Positions 18,030-26,915 of a DNA stretch of 64,000 nt are shown one piece after another. The position numbers and the translations under genes were made by a program. The first letter of the stretch is position 1. Each line of letters begins with the position of its first letter. The notes under the pieces were generated by a model that saw nothing but the letters and a program-made list of their open reading frames with translations, ran no database searches and was not told where the DNA came from. The stretch is from an uncultured Paracoccaceae bacterium (GTDB lineage Bacteria; Pseudomonadota; Alphaproteobacteria; Rhodobacterales; Rhodobacteraceae). The DNA lies in NCBI GenBank assembly GCA_947487205.1, contig CANKVU010000002.1:124001-188000 (forward strand), written 5' to 3'.

Positions 18030-19342
18030 GCTTCTTCGGCTCGATGTCCGGAATGCCCATCGACGACGCCACGCTGCTGATGTTCGGCATGCTGATCGCG
18101 CTTCTGGTCACCGGCATCCCGCTGGCCTTCGTCACGCTGCTGGTGGCGCTGTTCTTCACGCTGGGCTGGTTCGGGCCGATGGCGGTGCCGCTGATCACCA
18201 GCCGGGTCTATTCCTTCGTTAATTCCTTCGTCTTCGTGTCGGTGCCGATGTTCGTCCTGATGGCGGCGATCCTCGACCGGTCGGGGATCGCGCGCGACCT
18301 CTTCGACGCCATGCGGCTGGTGGGCGGGCGGCTCAGGGGCGGGGTCGGCATCCAGACGATCATCGTCGCCGTCATCCTCGCCGCCATGTCCGGCATCATC
18401 GGCGGCGAGATCGTGCTCCTGGGCCTCATCGCGCTGCCGCAGATGCTGCGGCTGGGATACGATCAGGACCTCGCCATCGGCGTGGTCTGCGCCGGCGGGG
18501 CGCTGGGGACGATGGTGCCGCCCTCGATCGTGCTGATCATCTACGGGCTGGCCGCGAACGTCTCCATCGGCGACCTGTTCCTGTCGGCCTTCATCCCCGG
18601 CTTCATGCTGGCGACCTTCTACGCGTTCTATGTCCTGTTCCGGGGCTGGATGGACCCCAATGCCGCCCCCGCCCTGCCCGCCGACGAGGTCCCGCGCGCC
18701 GAGAAGCTGCGCCTGCTGAAGGGGCTGGTGCTGCCGATCCTGGTGGTCGCCGCGGTGATGGGCTCGATCTATGGCGGCATCGCCAGCGTCACCGAGGCCT
18801 CGGCGGTGGGGGTCGCGGGGGTGCTCGTCTCGACGCTCATCCGGGGCGAGCTGACCTTCGATCTGGTCAAGCAGGCGTCGCTCAGGACGCTGCAGACGGT
18901 GGGCATGATCGTCTGGATCGGCATCGGCGCCTCGGCCATCGTGGGGGTGTTCAACCTGATGGGCGGGATCGACTTCGTGTCGGGGCTGCTGACGGGGTTG
19001 AGCGAGAACCGCTACGTGATCCTGCTGACGATGATGGGCATCCTGTTCGTCCTCGGCATGTTCCTCGACTGGGTGGGGATCGCGCTCCTGACGATCCCGA
19101 TCTTCATCCCCATCGTGCGCGAGCTGGAATTCGATCCCGTCTGGTTCGGGGTGCTGTTCGCGCTGAACATGCAGGTGAGCTTCCTGTCGCCGCCCTTCGG
19201 CCCGGCCGCCTTCTACCTGAAATCGGTGGCCCCGCCGCATATCGGGCTGGGCGACATCTTCAAGGCGCTGCTGCCCTTCATCGCGCTGCAGATCCTGGCG
19301 CTGGCGATCGTGATCGTCTTTCCGGGGATCACCGGGCGCTGA
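18026..19342 (+). CDS. dctM: TRAP transporter large permease (DctM)
   Basis: The 438-residue integral membrane protein has the DctM pattern: about 12 helices with two re-entrant hairpins. GGEIVLLGLIALPQMLRLGY and GALGTMVPPSIVLIIYG mark the first substrate/sodium region, and GMFLDWVGIALLTIPIFIP the second. It imports carboxylate or related solutes using the sodium gradient, with DctP as receptor. It is co-translated with dctQ. It ends shortly before the convergent toxin gene. Confidence 0.93.
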   Translation: MSFFGSMSGMPIDDATLLMFGMLIALLVTGIPLAFVTLLVALFFTLGWFGPMAVPLITSRVYSFVNSFVFVSVPMFVLMAAILDRSGIARDLFDAMRLVGGRLRGGVGIQTIIVAVILAAMSGIIGGEIVLLGLIALPQMLRLGYDQDLAIGVVCAGGALGTMVPPSIVLIIYGLAANVSIGDLFLSAFIPGFMLATFYAFYVLFRGWMDPNAAPALPADEVPRAEKLRLLKGLVLPILVVAAVMGSIYGGIASVTEASAVGVAGVLVSTLIRGELTFDLVKQASLRTLQTVGMIVWIGIGASAIVGVFNLMGGIDFVSGLLTGLSENRYVILLTMMGILFVLGMFLDWVGIALLTIPIFIPIVRELEFDPVWFGVLFALNMQVSFLSPPFGPAAFYLKSVAPPHIGLGDIFKALLPFIALQILALAIVIVFPGITGR

Positions 19343-19345
19343 GGC

Positions 19346-19732
19346 TCACCAGATCCGGGCCAGTCCCGGATCACCCAGGGTGTCGAGGGTCGCGTCCCTC
19401 GACACCAGCGGCATCCGGTGGACGAGGGCGGTGGCCGCGATCAGGCGGTCGAACGGGTCGCGGTGGGCCCAGTCGAAGCCCCCCGCCCGCTCCATGATCA
19501 GGCCGGTCGCGGGCAGGATCTCCACCCCCGCGGCGGCCAGCCGGTCGGCCAGGCCCGGCCCGGCATGGGGCGCGACCTCGGGCCATTTGCCGATACCGGC
19601 CTTGTAGGTGATCTCGTAGAGGCTGGCGGCGGACAGCGCCCGCGGACCGGCCGCGATGGCGTCCCGCGCCGCGGCCGACAGCATGTCCGGCGCCATCAGC
19701 GCCCAGACCAGGGCATGGGTGTCGAGGAGCAC
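19346..19732 (-). CDS. PIN-domain toxin (VapC-like)
   Basis: The 128-residue protein carries the PIN acidic active site: DTHALVWA (D4), SLYEITYKAGIGKW (Glu), and HRDPFDRLIAATA (Asp), then LVSRD near the end. Proteins of this class are magnesium-dependent RNases; those starting DTHALVWA pair with Phd/YefM or similar antitoxins. It lies 6 bp downstream of the antitoxin gene on the same strand, the usual antitoxin-first order. It is convergent with dctM only 3 bp away. Confidence 0.88.
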   Translation of the reverse strand: MLLDTHALVWALMAPDMLSAAARDAIAAGPRALSAASLYEITYKAGIGKWPEVAPHAGPGLADRLAAAGVEILPATGLIMERAGGFDWAHRDPFDRLIAATALVHRMPLVSRDATLDTLGDPGLARIW

Positions 19733-19738
19733 GATTGC

Positions 19739-19981
19739 TCAGAGGCCCATCCCGTCCAGCGTCTCGGCATCGGTGGGATCGGCCAGGTGCGCCAGCCCGG
19801 CCCCGCCGTCGGCGCCGTCCGGCCGCCCCCAGGCGCCGAAGGGGAACGCCCCCGGCGCGCGGGCGGGCACGCATTCGGCCACCGGGCGGCCGTTGCGGCA
19901 GATCGTGACGGTCTCGCCCCGCTCGACCGCGGCGACGAGGCGGGAGAACTGCGTCTTGGCCTCGTGGATGTTGAACTGCAT
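19739..19981 (-). CDS. Phd/YefM-family antitoxin
   Basis: The 80-residue protein starts MQFNIHEAKTQFSRLVAAVE, then GETVTICRNGRPVAECVP, the Phd/YefM DNA-binding fold. The ATG at 19979-19981 has GGAGGTGGCG before it, so the in-frame codons upstream, which cross the operator palindrome, are not used. The C-terminal half is Gly/Ala/Asp-rich (DGADGGAGLAHLADPTDAET) and should wrap the PIN toxin. It is expected to autorepress the pair through the palindrome just upstream. Confidence 0.88.
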   Translation of the reverse strand: MQFNIHEAKTQFSRLVAAVERGETVTICRNGRPVAECVPARAPGAFPFGAWGRPDGADGGAGLAHLADPTDAETLDGMGL

Positions 19982-19995
19982 CGCCACCTCCGTCC

Positions 19996-20022
19996 CGGGA
20001 TGGACTAAGCTAGTCCATCCCG
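19996..20022. promoter_or_regulatory. Perfect 12-bp palindrome, toxin-antitoxin operator
   Basis: CGGGATGGACTA (19996-20007) and TAGTCCATCCCG (20011-20022) are exact inverted repeats around AGC, 15 bp upstream of the antitoxin ATG. On the minus strand TTGCGT, a 17-bp spacer and TAGCTT make a plausible promoter overlapping the palindrome. It is therefore a strong candidate operator for autoregulation by the Phd/YefM protein and the toxin-antitoxin complex. Confidence 0.75.
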
Positions 20023-20038
20023 GCCCCGAACGCAACCC

Positions 20039-21829
20039 TCACTGGCCCAGGGCGATGCCCTCGCGGCGCGGGTCGGCCCCGCCCCGCAGCGTCTCGCCGA
20101 TCTCGATCGCGTGGAGGCCCGAGGTCAGCTCGCGCACTTCGGTCTCGTAGCCGAGCTCCTGCAGGGCGCCGGCCTGGTCGGCCATCGCGGTGCCGTCCTC
20201 CAGGTCGTAGGTGCCGAAGCGGTTGACCGCGTGCGGCGCGGCCAGCGCCTGTTGCACGTTCATGCCGAAATCGACGTGGTTGACGATGGCCTGCGCGACA
20301 TAGCCGATGATGCGGCTGCCGCCGGGCGAGCCGATGGCCAGCACCGGGGCGCCGTCCTGCATCACGATGGTCGGCGCCATCGACGAGCGCGGCCGCTTGC
20401 CCGGCTCCACCCGGTTGGCGATCGGGCGGCCGTCCTCGTGCGTCTCGAACGAGAAATCGGTCAGCTCGTTGTTCAGCAGGAACCCGCCCGGCGCCATCAG
20501 GCGCGAGCCGAAGCCGTTCTCGATCGTCGTGGTCATCGACAGCACGTTGCCCTCGCCGTCCACGATCGAGATGTGGCTGGTGGAGGGGAACTCGATCGAC
20601 CGGTCAGCGGCCCAGTCCATGGCGTGCGACCATTCCGGATCGCCCGCCGACACCTCGGGCAGCGCGTCGTCGCCGGCCAGCAATTCCGCGCGCGAGGCAA
20701 GGTAATCGGCATCGACCAGCCCCTCGGTCGGCATGGGCACGTAATCGCTGTCGGCCATGTAGAGGCCCCGGTCGGCGAAGGCGAGCCGCGAGGCGTCGCC
20801 CAGAAGGCGCAGCGCCTCGGGGTCCTGCGGCCCCAGCGCCGCCAGGTCGTGGCTGTCGAGCATGCCCAGGATCTGGCCCACCGTCAGCGCCCCCGAGGAG
20901 GGCGGCCCCATCCCGCAGACATCGCGGCCCCGATAGGCGGCGCAGATCGCGGGCCGTTCCTTCGGCTGGTAGATCGCCAAATCCGTGAGAGACAGCACGC
21001 CCGGATTGCCCTCGGCATTCCGCACCGTCTCGACGATGCCCTGCGCGATCTCGCCGGTATAGAAGGCGCGCGCGCCCTCGGTCGCGATGGCCTCCAGCGT
21101 GTCGGCATAGGCGGCGTTGGTCAGCGTGTCGCCCTCGGCCACCGCCTCACCGCCGGGGAAGAAGTAGTCGGCGGTGGCGGCGAACCGGGTCAGCCGCGCC
21201 TCGTCCTCGGCCACGAGCGCGGCCAGGCGCGGCGAGACGGTGAAGCCCTCGCGCGCCAGCCGCGTCGCCTCGTCGAAGAGGCCCTGCCATTCCAGGTTGC
21301 CCCATTTCTCGTGCGCCATCTCCATCAGCGCGGGCGTGCCGGGGGTGCCGACCGAGCGGCCGCCGACCACGGCGTCGTAGAATTCGAGCGGCTCGCCCGC
21401 CTCGGTCTGGAACAGCTGCGGCGTGGCCGAGAGCGGCGCCGTCTCGCGCCCGTCGAGGGTGGTCAGCTCGCCGTCCCCGGCATCGTACCAGACCAGGAAC
21501 GCGCCGCCCCCCAGCCCCGAGGATTGCGGCTCCACCAGCCCCAGCACGGTCTGGACGGCGATCATCGCGTCGGCCGCCGAGCCGCCCGCCTCCAGCACCT
21601 TGGCGCCGGCCTCCACGGCCAGCGGGTTGGCGGCGGCGACCATCCATTCCTCCGCCTCGACGGGCTCGCCGGCCGTCTTGCGCTCGAGCGCCGCGCGGAC
21701 GCGGTCGGGAAGCCCGGCGAAGGCCTCGACCCCGCCGCCGGCCGCGGCCTCGGGATCGACGGCATCGGTCGTCTGCTGGGCGTGGAGCGGCTGGGCGGCG
21801 AGGATCAGGAACGGCAGCAGGCGGCGCAT
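20039..21829 (-). CDS. ggt: Gamma-glutamyltransferase
   Basis: The 596-residue precursor has a Sec signal (MRRLLPFLILAAQPLHAQ). The autocleavage and nucleophile Thr is T417 in FPSTSHISIVDGEGN; processing there gives the large and small subunits. SMTTTIENGFGSRLMAPGGF and GSPGGSRIIGYVAQ are small-subunit binding motifs. It is a periplasmic enzyme that hydrolyses or transfers gamma-glutamyl groups from glutathione and related compounds. AGGAGGAGATCCC precedes the ATG. It is the last gene on this strand after the CoA-enzyme run, with a 114-bp gap, so it may have its own promoter. Confidence 0.93.
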   Translation of the reverse strand: MRRLLPFLILAAQPLHAQQTTDAVDPEAAAGGGVEAFAGLPDRVRAALERKTAGEPVEAEEWMVAAANPLAVEAGAKVLEAGGSAADAMIAVQTVLGLVEPQSSGLGGGAFLVWYDAGDGELTTLDGRETAPLSATPQLFQTEAGEPLEFYDAVVGGRSVGTPGTPALMEMAHEKWGNLEWQGLFDEATRLAREGFTVSPRLAALVAEDEARLTRFAATADYFFPGGEAVAEGDTLTNAAYADTLEAIATEGARAFYTGEIAQGIVETVRNAEGNPGVLSLTDLAIYQPKERPAICAAYRGRDVCGMGPPSSGALTVGQILGMLDSHDLAALGPQDPEALRLLGDASRLAFADRGLYMADSDYVPMPTEGLVDADYLASRAELLAGDDALPEVSAGDPEWSHAMDWAADRSIEFPSTSHISIVDGEGNVLSMTTTIENGFGSRLMAPGGFLLNNELTDFSFETHEDGRPIANRVEPGKRPRSSMAPTIVMQDGAPVLAIGSPGGSRIIGYVAQAIVNHVDFGMNVQQALAAPHAVNRFGTYDLEDGTAMADQAGALQELGYETEVRELTSGLHAIEIGETLRGGADPRREGIALGQ

Positions 21830-21943
21830 GGGATCTCCTCCTTGTCACGGGCTTGTCACGGGCGGCTACAACCTGTGGCGGCAGGACGCAGCGGCAAGGG
21901 CAACCGCACCCGGCCGACGCGACACCGCTCACGGGATATTGCG

Positions 21944-23728
21944 TCAGCGATCTCCGACGGTTGCAGACGCCTTCTCACGTATCGGATCGGTCGCGGCCCC
22001 GCCCTCCGCGACGGGCGGGTCGGCGCGGGCGTCGATCCCCGCCCGCGCCAGCAGCCCCTCCAGGTCGGGCGCCGGGGCGGCGGGGGCCAGCGGGTCGGTC
22101 ACGCCCAGGCGGTGGGCCAGGACCATCTCGGCCAGGCGGGTGCGGTCGGCGGCCACCCCGGGCGCGACGGGGCCGAGCCGCGCCCCCTCCCAGGCGAGCA
22201 CGATCGCCGAGGTGGCGTTGTAGAGCGCGGTGGCGGCGCGGCGCGTCTCGGCCTCGGCGGCCGGACCCTCAATCCCGGCCGCCGCCGAGACGAGGGCCGC
22301 GGCCCGGTCGAGCGCCCCCGACAGGTCGCGGGCGAGGCCGGGCGCGACCTCGGACAGGCAGGTGCCGAGATACGCCGCCAGCGCGTCGAGCGCGCCCTCG
22401 CGCCGGGCGGCGCGGGCCACGTCGAGCGCCACGATGTTGCTCGTCCCCTCCCAGATGGAGCCGAGATGGGCGTCGCGCAGCACCCGCGCATCCGAGAAAT
22501 CCTCGATATAGCCGCAGCCGCCCCGCACCTCCATCGCGTCGCCCGCGACCTTGCGCGCGTCGCGGCAGGTGCGGAACTTCAACAGCGGCGTCAGGATCCG
22601 CAGCACCCCGGCGGCGCCCGCCTCGCCGGCATCGGCGGCGGCCAGCACCCGGGCGGTGTGGAACACCATGGCGCGCCCCTGCTCGGCCGGAACCAGCATC
22701 TTGACGAGCTGGCGGCGCATCAGGTCCATGTCGGCAAGCTTCCGCCCGAAGGCGCGGCGGTGGCGGGCGATATAGAGCGCCTCGGCCACCGCGCGGCGCA
22801 TCAGCCCGGCGCTGCGGACCCCGTTGGCCAGCCGCGACATGTTGATCATGTCGGTCATCTGCCGGAAGCCCTGCCCCGCCTCGCCGACCAGATAGGCCTC
22901 GGCCCCGTCGAGCACGATCTCGCCCGAGGCCATGGAGCGGGTGCCGAGCTTGTCCTTCAGTCGCACGATCCGGTAGGCGTTGCGGCTGCCGTCGGCGCGG
23001 GTCCGGGGCAGCAGGAACAGCGACAGGCCGCGCGTGCCCGCGCCCCCCGCCTCGGGGCGGGCCAGGACCATGGCAAGCCCGGCATCGGGGTTCGAGCAGA
23101 ACCACTTGTCGCCCCAGAGCCGCCAATGCCCGTCCGCGGGCCGCGCCACGGTGGCGATCGCGCCCACGTCGGAACCGGCCTCCCGTTCGGTCATGAACAT
23201 CGCGCCCTGGCAGAGCGCGTCCATGTCCTGGCTGGTCAGGGACGGCAGGAAGCGCGCGGCCAGGTCGTCGGACCCGAATTTCCTCAGCGTCCGCGTCAGG
23301 CTGTCGGTCATGCTGAGCGGGCAGCACAGGCCGAACTCCGCCTGCACGAACAGGTAGACGAGGGCGTATTTCGCCATCGGGTGCAGCGGCGCGTCGGTCC
23401 CGAACACGCCGGCGCGATGCGACATGGCCGCCAGTCCGAACTCGCCGAAGGCCACCCGCTCCAGCTCCGCGTAGGCGGGGTGCCTCTCCACGCGCTCGTC
23501 CGGCAGGCCGGTGCGGTCGCGGTGGGACAGGGTCGGGGGATTGCGGTCGGCGGCCAGCGCCAGCCGTTCCAGCCGGTCGCCCACCAGCGCCCCCATCCGG
23601 TCGAGCCGCGGCCGGATCACCGCCTGAAGGTCGGGCGGCAGGTAGATCGACAGCAGCGCGTCGAAGGCCGGATCGGCGCGATAGGCGTTGGTGCCGCGGC
23701 TGTCGGGCACCGCGCTGGTCTCAGTCAT
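21944..23728 (-). CDS. AidB-like acyl-CoA dehydrogenase family protein
   Basis: The 594-residue flavoprotein is longer than ordinary acyl-CoA dehydrogenases. It carries TEREAGSDVG and GDKWFCSNPDAG in the flavin/substrate site, LKDKLGTRSMASGEIVLDGA, and the AidB-type segment RGGCGYIEDFSDARVLRD then IWEGTSNIVALD, where the Glu sits at the usual catalytic position. The family includes both alkylation-response proteins and true dehydrogenases. Its ATG overlaps the stop of the upstream oxidoreductase gene (ATGA), so it belongs to the CoA-enzyme operon and is more likely metabolic than a DNA-damage protein. Confidence 0.88.
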   Translation of the reverse strand: MTETSAVPDSRGTNAYRADPAFDALLSIYLPPDLQAVIRPRLDRMGALVGDRLERLALAADRNPPTLSHRDRTGLPDERVERHPAYAELERVAFGEFGLAAMSHRAGVFGTDAPLHPMAKYALVYLFVQAEFGLCCPLSMTDSLTRTLRKFGSDDLAARFLPSLTSQDMDALCQGAMFMTEREAGSDVGAIATVARPADGHWRLWGDKWFCSNPDAGLAMVLARPEAGGAGTRGLSLFLLPRTRADGSRNAYRIVRLKDKLGTRSMASGEIVLDGAEAYLVGEAGQGFRQMTDMINMSRLANGVRSAGLMRRAVAEALYIARHRRAFGRKLADMDLMRRQLVKMLVPAEQGRAMVFHTARVLAAADAGEAGAAGVLRILTPLLKFRTCRDARKVAGDAMEVRGGCGYIEDFSDARVLRDAHLGSIWEGTSNIVALDVARAARREGALDALAAYLGTCLSEVAPGLARDLSGALDRAAALVSAAAGIEGPAAEAETRRAATALYNATSAIVLAWEGARLGPVAPGVAADRTRLAEMVLAHRLGVTDPLAPAAPAPDLEGLLARAGIDARADPPVAEGGAATDPIREKASATVGDR

Positions 23729-24696
23729 TCTCGCTCTCCGTCATGGGGGGCGCCGCAAAGCGCGGCGCGCGCGGCGCGGTATTCGCGCGCCAGCCGCGCG
23801 ACGATTGCCGCCGCCGGTTCCACCGCGCGCGATTGGCCGACCGCCTGTCCCGCGCTCCAGACATCCTTCCAGGCCTTCGGGCGGTCGGGGTCGCTCTTGG
23901 CGGTCATGCGGCGCGGCTCGGCGGTGCGGGCCGCCTGCAGGTCGATGCCGGCCGCCGCGATGCTGGGGGAGAGGTAATTGCCGTGGGTGCCGGTGAAGAG
24001 CGGCGTATAGAGGATCTCGTCCGCCCCGGCGGCCACGATCATGTCCTTGTGGCCGGCGGGGGCGATCGCCTCCTCGGTGGCGATGAAGATCGTGCCGGCA
24101 TAGGCCAGATCGCAGCCGAGCGCCTCTGCGGCCAGGACCGCGCGCCCGTTCGCCACCGCCCCCGACAGGACCAGCGGCCCGTCCCAGACCGCGCGCACCT
24201 CCTCGACCAGCGCGAAGGGACTGAGCGTGCCGGCATGGCCCCCCGCCCCGGCCGCGACGAGGATCAGGCCATCCACCCCGGATTTCGCCGCGCGGGCGGC
24301 GTGGCGGGCCTTGATCACGTCGTGAAAGACCAGCCCGCCATAGCCGTGCACCGCCTCCACTACCCGGTCGGGGGCGGAGAGGGAGGTGATGACGAGCGGC
24401 ACGCGGTGGCGCACGATCGTGGCCAGGTCCGCCTCCAGCCGGTCGTTGTAGGGATTGACGATGAGGTTCACGCCGTAGGGCGCCGGGGGCCGGTCCGCCG
24501 GCTGGGCCAGGCGGGTCTCGATCTCGGTCAGCCAGGCGTCGAGCGCCGCGGCGGGGCGGGCGTTCAGCGACGGGAAGGTGCCGATCACCCCGGCGCGGCA
24601 TTGCGCCACGACCAGGTCCACGCCCGAGGCCAGGAACATCGGCGCCCCGATCAGCGGCAGCGCCAGGTCGGCGGTCAGACGGTCGATCGCGGTCAT
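23725..24696 (-). CDS. Nitronate monooxygenase/FabK-like flavin oxidoreductase
   Basis: The 323-residue TIM-barrel protein has GAPMFLASGVDLVVAQCRAG at the start. The FMN/catalytic region AAGAGGHAGTLSPF (about 170-185) holds the family His. AEALGCDLAYAGTIFIATEE provides the phosphate site. Relatives oxidise nitronates or reduce enoyl thioesters; many sit in acyl-CoA operons with unproven roles. It overlaps both neighbours by 4 bp, so it is tightly coupled to the hydratase and the AidB-like gene. A role in handling an unsaturated CoA intermediate is plausible. Confidence 0.88.
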   Translation of the reverse strand: MTAIDRLTADLALPLIGAPMFLASGVDLVVAQCRAGVIGTFPSLNARPAAALDAWLTEIETRLAQPADRPPAPYGVNLIVNPYNDRLEADLATIVRHRVPLVITSLSAPDRVVEAVHGYGGLVFHDVIKARHAARAAKSGVDGLILVAAGAGGHAGTLSPFALVEEVRAVWDGPLVLSGAVANGRAVLAAEALGCDLAYAGTIFIATEEAIAPAGHKDMIVAAGADEILYTPLFTGTHGNYLSPSIAAAGIDLQAARTAEPRRMTAKSDPDRPKAWKDVWSAGQAVGQSRAVEPAAAIVARLAREYRAARAALCGAPHDGERE

Positions 24697-25529
24697 GGCG
24701 CGGCCTCCTCCAGCGGATCGAAGCGGGCCTCGAAGGTGACGGTGCCGTCGGACTTGCAGAGGCGCAGCGCCCCGTCGCCGTCCGGCTCGACCGTGACCGG
24801 CTCGCCCGCGACGAGGGGCGAGAGGCCCCGATAGGCGAAGCGGAGCGCGGCGGTGCCCGCCCGCGCGGCGGCCGCGTTCATCAGGAGCGTCGCCTGCAGC
24901 GGCCCGTGCACGACGAGGCCCGGATAGCCCTCCGCGCCGGTGACGTAGGGGTGGTCGTAATGGATGCGGTGGCCGTTGAAGGTCAGCGCCGAGTAGCGGA
25001 AGAGCGTCACCGGATCGCAGACGAAGGCGCCCGGCGGCACCGGCGCCCGCACCGGTTCGGGCCGGCCCGCGCCCGTCGCGGGGCGATAGACGATGTCCTG
25101 GCGCTCCTCCACGCGGAGCGCGCCCGCGACCTCGTGGCGGTGGGCGACGGTGACGAAGACGAGGGGGCCGGAGCGGCCCGCCTTGGCGGTCACGTCGTCG
25201 ATGCGCGAGCGGCGCAGGACCGTGTCGCCGACCCGCAGCGGGGCGTGGAAGCGGATCTCGCCGCCCGCCCACATCCGCGTCTCGTAGGGGACGGGGGGCA
25301 GGAAGCCGCCGCGCCGGGGATGGCCGTCTGGGCCGAGCTCGGCGGGCGGCACGGCGGCGGGCGCGAGGCACCAGTGCAGGCCCGGCGGAACGCCGTCGCC
25401 GGATTCGTGCAGCCAGCCCGCCAAGGTGGCGCGGTAGCGCGCCACGAGGCCCGGGGAGAGGATGTCGCGCGCCTCTTCCTGCCGGCCGATCCAGGTCCGC
25501 AGGTGGTCGATGTCGGGGGCCGCGCTCAT
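24693..25529 (-). CDS. Mesaconyl-C4-CoA hydratase-like (FAS1-like dehydratase) protein
   Basis: The 278-residue protein is a fused double hot-dog hydratase. The N-terminal hot-dog carries PVPYETRMWAGGEIRFHAPL. The C-terminal one carries the motif RYSALTFNGHRIHYDHPYV, then GYPGLVVHGPLQATLL, where His and Asp/Tyr positions are catalytic. This subfamily includes mesaconyl-C4-CoA hydratase of the 3-hydroxypropionate cycle and itaconyl-CoA hydratase. The start at MSAAPD (ATG 25527-25529) is preferred because the upstream codons are Arg/Pro-rich and poor in homology. It overlaps the flavin oxidoreductase by 4 bp. Confidence 0.85.
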   Translation of the reverse strand: MSAAPDIDHLRTWIGRQEEARDILSPGLVARYRATLAGWLHESGDGVPPGLHWCLAPAAVPPAELGPDGHPRRGGFLPPVPYETRMWAGGEIRFHAPLRVGDTVLRRSRIDDVTAKAGRSGPLVFVTVAHRHEVAGALRVEERQDIVYRPATGAGRPEPVRAPVPPGAFVCDPVTLFRYSALTFNGHRIHYDHPYVTGAEGYPGLVVHGPLQATLLMNAAAARAGTAALRFAYRGLSPLVAGEPVTVEPDGDGALRLCKSDGTVTFEARFDPLEEAAP

Positions 25530-25751
25530 GCCCCGGCCCCGCTTTTCGGCGCGGGGCGGCGCACGCCGGGGCAACGCGCCGTCAAGGGATTCCGGGCAAG
25601 GCTCGGGCAGCCGGTCGAGCCCTGCTTCGGCTCCCGGCGCGCGGGGGCGTCGGGGCGGTGCGGGGGCGACCCGTCCGCCCCGGCGCCCGAGGGGCGATGC
25701 GGGGCGCCGCGCGGGCGGGCATCGGGTCGCAAGGGGCGCGTCGAACCCATC

Positions 25752-26915
25752 TCAGAAGCTGCGGGGCAGGCCGAGCACGTGCTCGGCGATGTAGGACAGG
25801 ATCAGGTTGGTCGAGATCGGCGCCACCTGATAGAGCCGCGTCTCGCGGAACTTGCGCTCCACGTCGTATTCCTGGGCGAAGCCGAAGCCGCCGAAGGTCT
25901 GCACGCAGGCATTGGCCGCCTCCCACGAGGCGTCGGCGGCCAGCAACTTGGCCATGTTGGCCTGGGCGCCGGCGGGCTCCATCGCGTCGAAGCGGCGGCA
26001 CGCCTCGAACCGCATCAGGTTGGCGGCCTCGACATGGGCATAGGCGCGGGCGAGCGGGAACTGGATGCCCTGGTTCTGCCCGATCGGCCGGTCGAAGACC
26101 TGCCGCTCGCGGCCATATCGCGCGGCCTGGTCCAGGAACCAGTAGCCGTCGCCGATGCATTCCGCGGCGATCAGCGTGCGCTCGGCGTTCAGCCCGTCGA
26201 GGATGTAGCGGAAGCCCTGCCCCTCCTCGCCGATCAGGGCGTCGGCGGGGATCTCGAGCGCGTCGAAGAACAGCTCGTTGGTCTCGTGACCGACCATGTT
26301 GGGGATCGGCTTCACCTCCAGCCCCCGTCCCTCCAGCCCGTCGAGCTCGACGAGGAAGACCGACAGGCCGTGCGACTTCTTTTCCACCTCGGAGAGCGGC
26401 GTGGTGCGCGCCAGGAGGATCATCAGGTCGGAATGCTGGATGCGGCTGATCCACACCTTCTGCCCGTCGACGACGTAAGCGTCCCCCTCCCGCCGGGCCG
26501 TGGTCCTGAGGCGGGTGGTGTCGGTGCCGGTGGTGGGCTCGGTCACGGCCATGCTCTGCAGGCGCAGCTCGCCGGCGGCGATGCGGGGCAGGTATTTCCG
26601 CTTCTGCGCCTCCGATCCGTGGCGCAGCAGCGTGCCCATGTTGTACATCTGGCCGTGGCAATGGCCGGCATTGCCGCCCGCCCGGTTGATCTCCTCCATC
26701 ACCACCGAGGCCTCGGCGAGGCCCAGGCCCGATCCGCCGAACTCCTCGGGGATCATGGCGGCGAGCCAGCCGGCGCGGGTCAGGGCCTCGACGAACTCCT
26801 CCGGATAGGTCTCCTCGGCGCCGTGCCTGCGATGGTAGTCGGGGCCGAACTCCGCGCAGAGGGCGCGGAGCGCGTCGCGGAGGTCATCGTGGGTATCGGG
26901 CGCGCTGGTCTGCAT
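25752..26915 (-). CDS. Acyl-CoA dehydrogenase with IVD-type catalytic Glu position
   Basis: The 387-residue protein has the standard fold: IPEEFGGSGLGLAEASVVME, AVTEPTTGTDTTRL in the flavin site, and QTFGGFGFAQEYDVERKFRE near the end. At the usual catalytic position (YEGT in MCAD) it reads LYQVAPISTN, with no Glu. A Glu is instead present at E245 (GLNAERTLIA), where isovaleryl-CoA and long-chain dehydrogenases place theirs. The preference may therefore be for a branched or unusual acyl group. It overlaps the citrate-synthase-fold gene by 1 bp (TGATG). A 222-bp GC-rich gap follows before the hydratase gene. Confidence 0.9.
   Translation of the reverse strand: MQTSAPDTHDDLRDALRALCAEFGPDYHRRHGAEETYPEEFVEALTRAGWLAAMIPEEFGGSGLGLAEASVVMEEINRAGGNAGHCHGQMYNMGTLLRHGSEAQKRKYLPRIAAGELRLQSMAVTEPTTGTDTTRLRTTARREGDAYVVDGQKVWISRIQHSDLMILLARTTPLSEVEKKSHGLSVFLVELDGLEGRGLEVKPIPNMVGHETNELFFDALEIPADALIGEEGQGFRYILDGLNAERTLIAAECIGDGYWFLDQAARYGRERQVFDRPIGQNQGIQFPLARAYAHVEAANLMRFEACRRFDAMEPAGAQANMAKLLAADASWEAANACVQTFGGFGFAQEYDVERKFRETRLYQVAPISTNLILSYIAEHVLGLPRSF

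Noticed and set aside
20111-23977. Plus-strand open frame spanning two minus-strand enzymes
   Set aside because: It crosses the ggt and AidB-like genes and their gap with no domain of its own.
25530-25751. Possible small gene in the 222-bp gap between acyl-CoA dehydrogenase and hydratase
   Set aside because: Open frames there are Arg/Pro/Gly-rich with no ribosome site or similarity; nothing convincing is seen.
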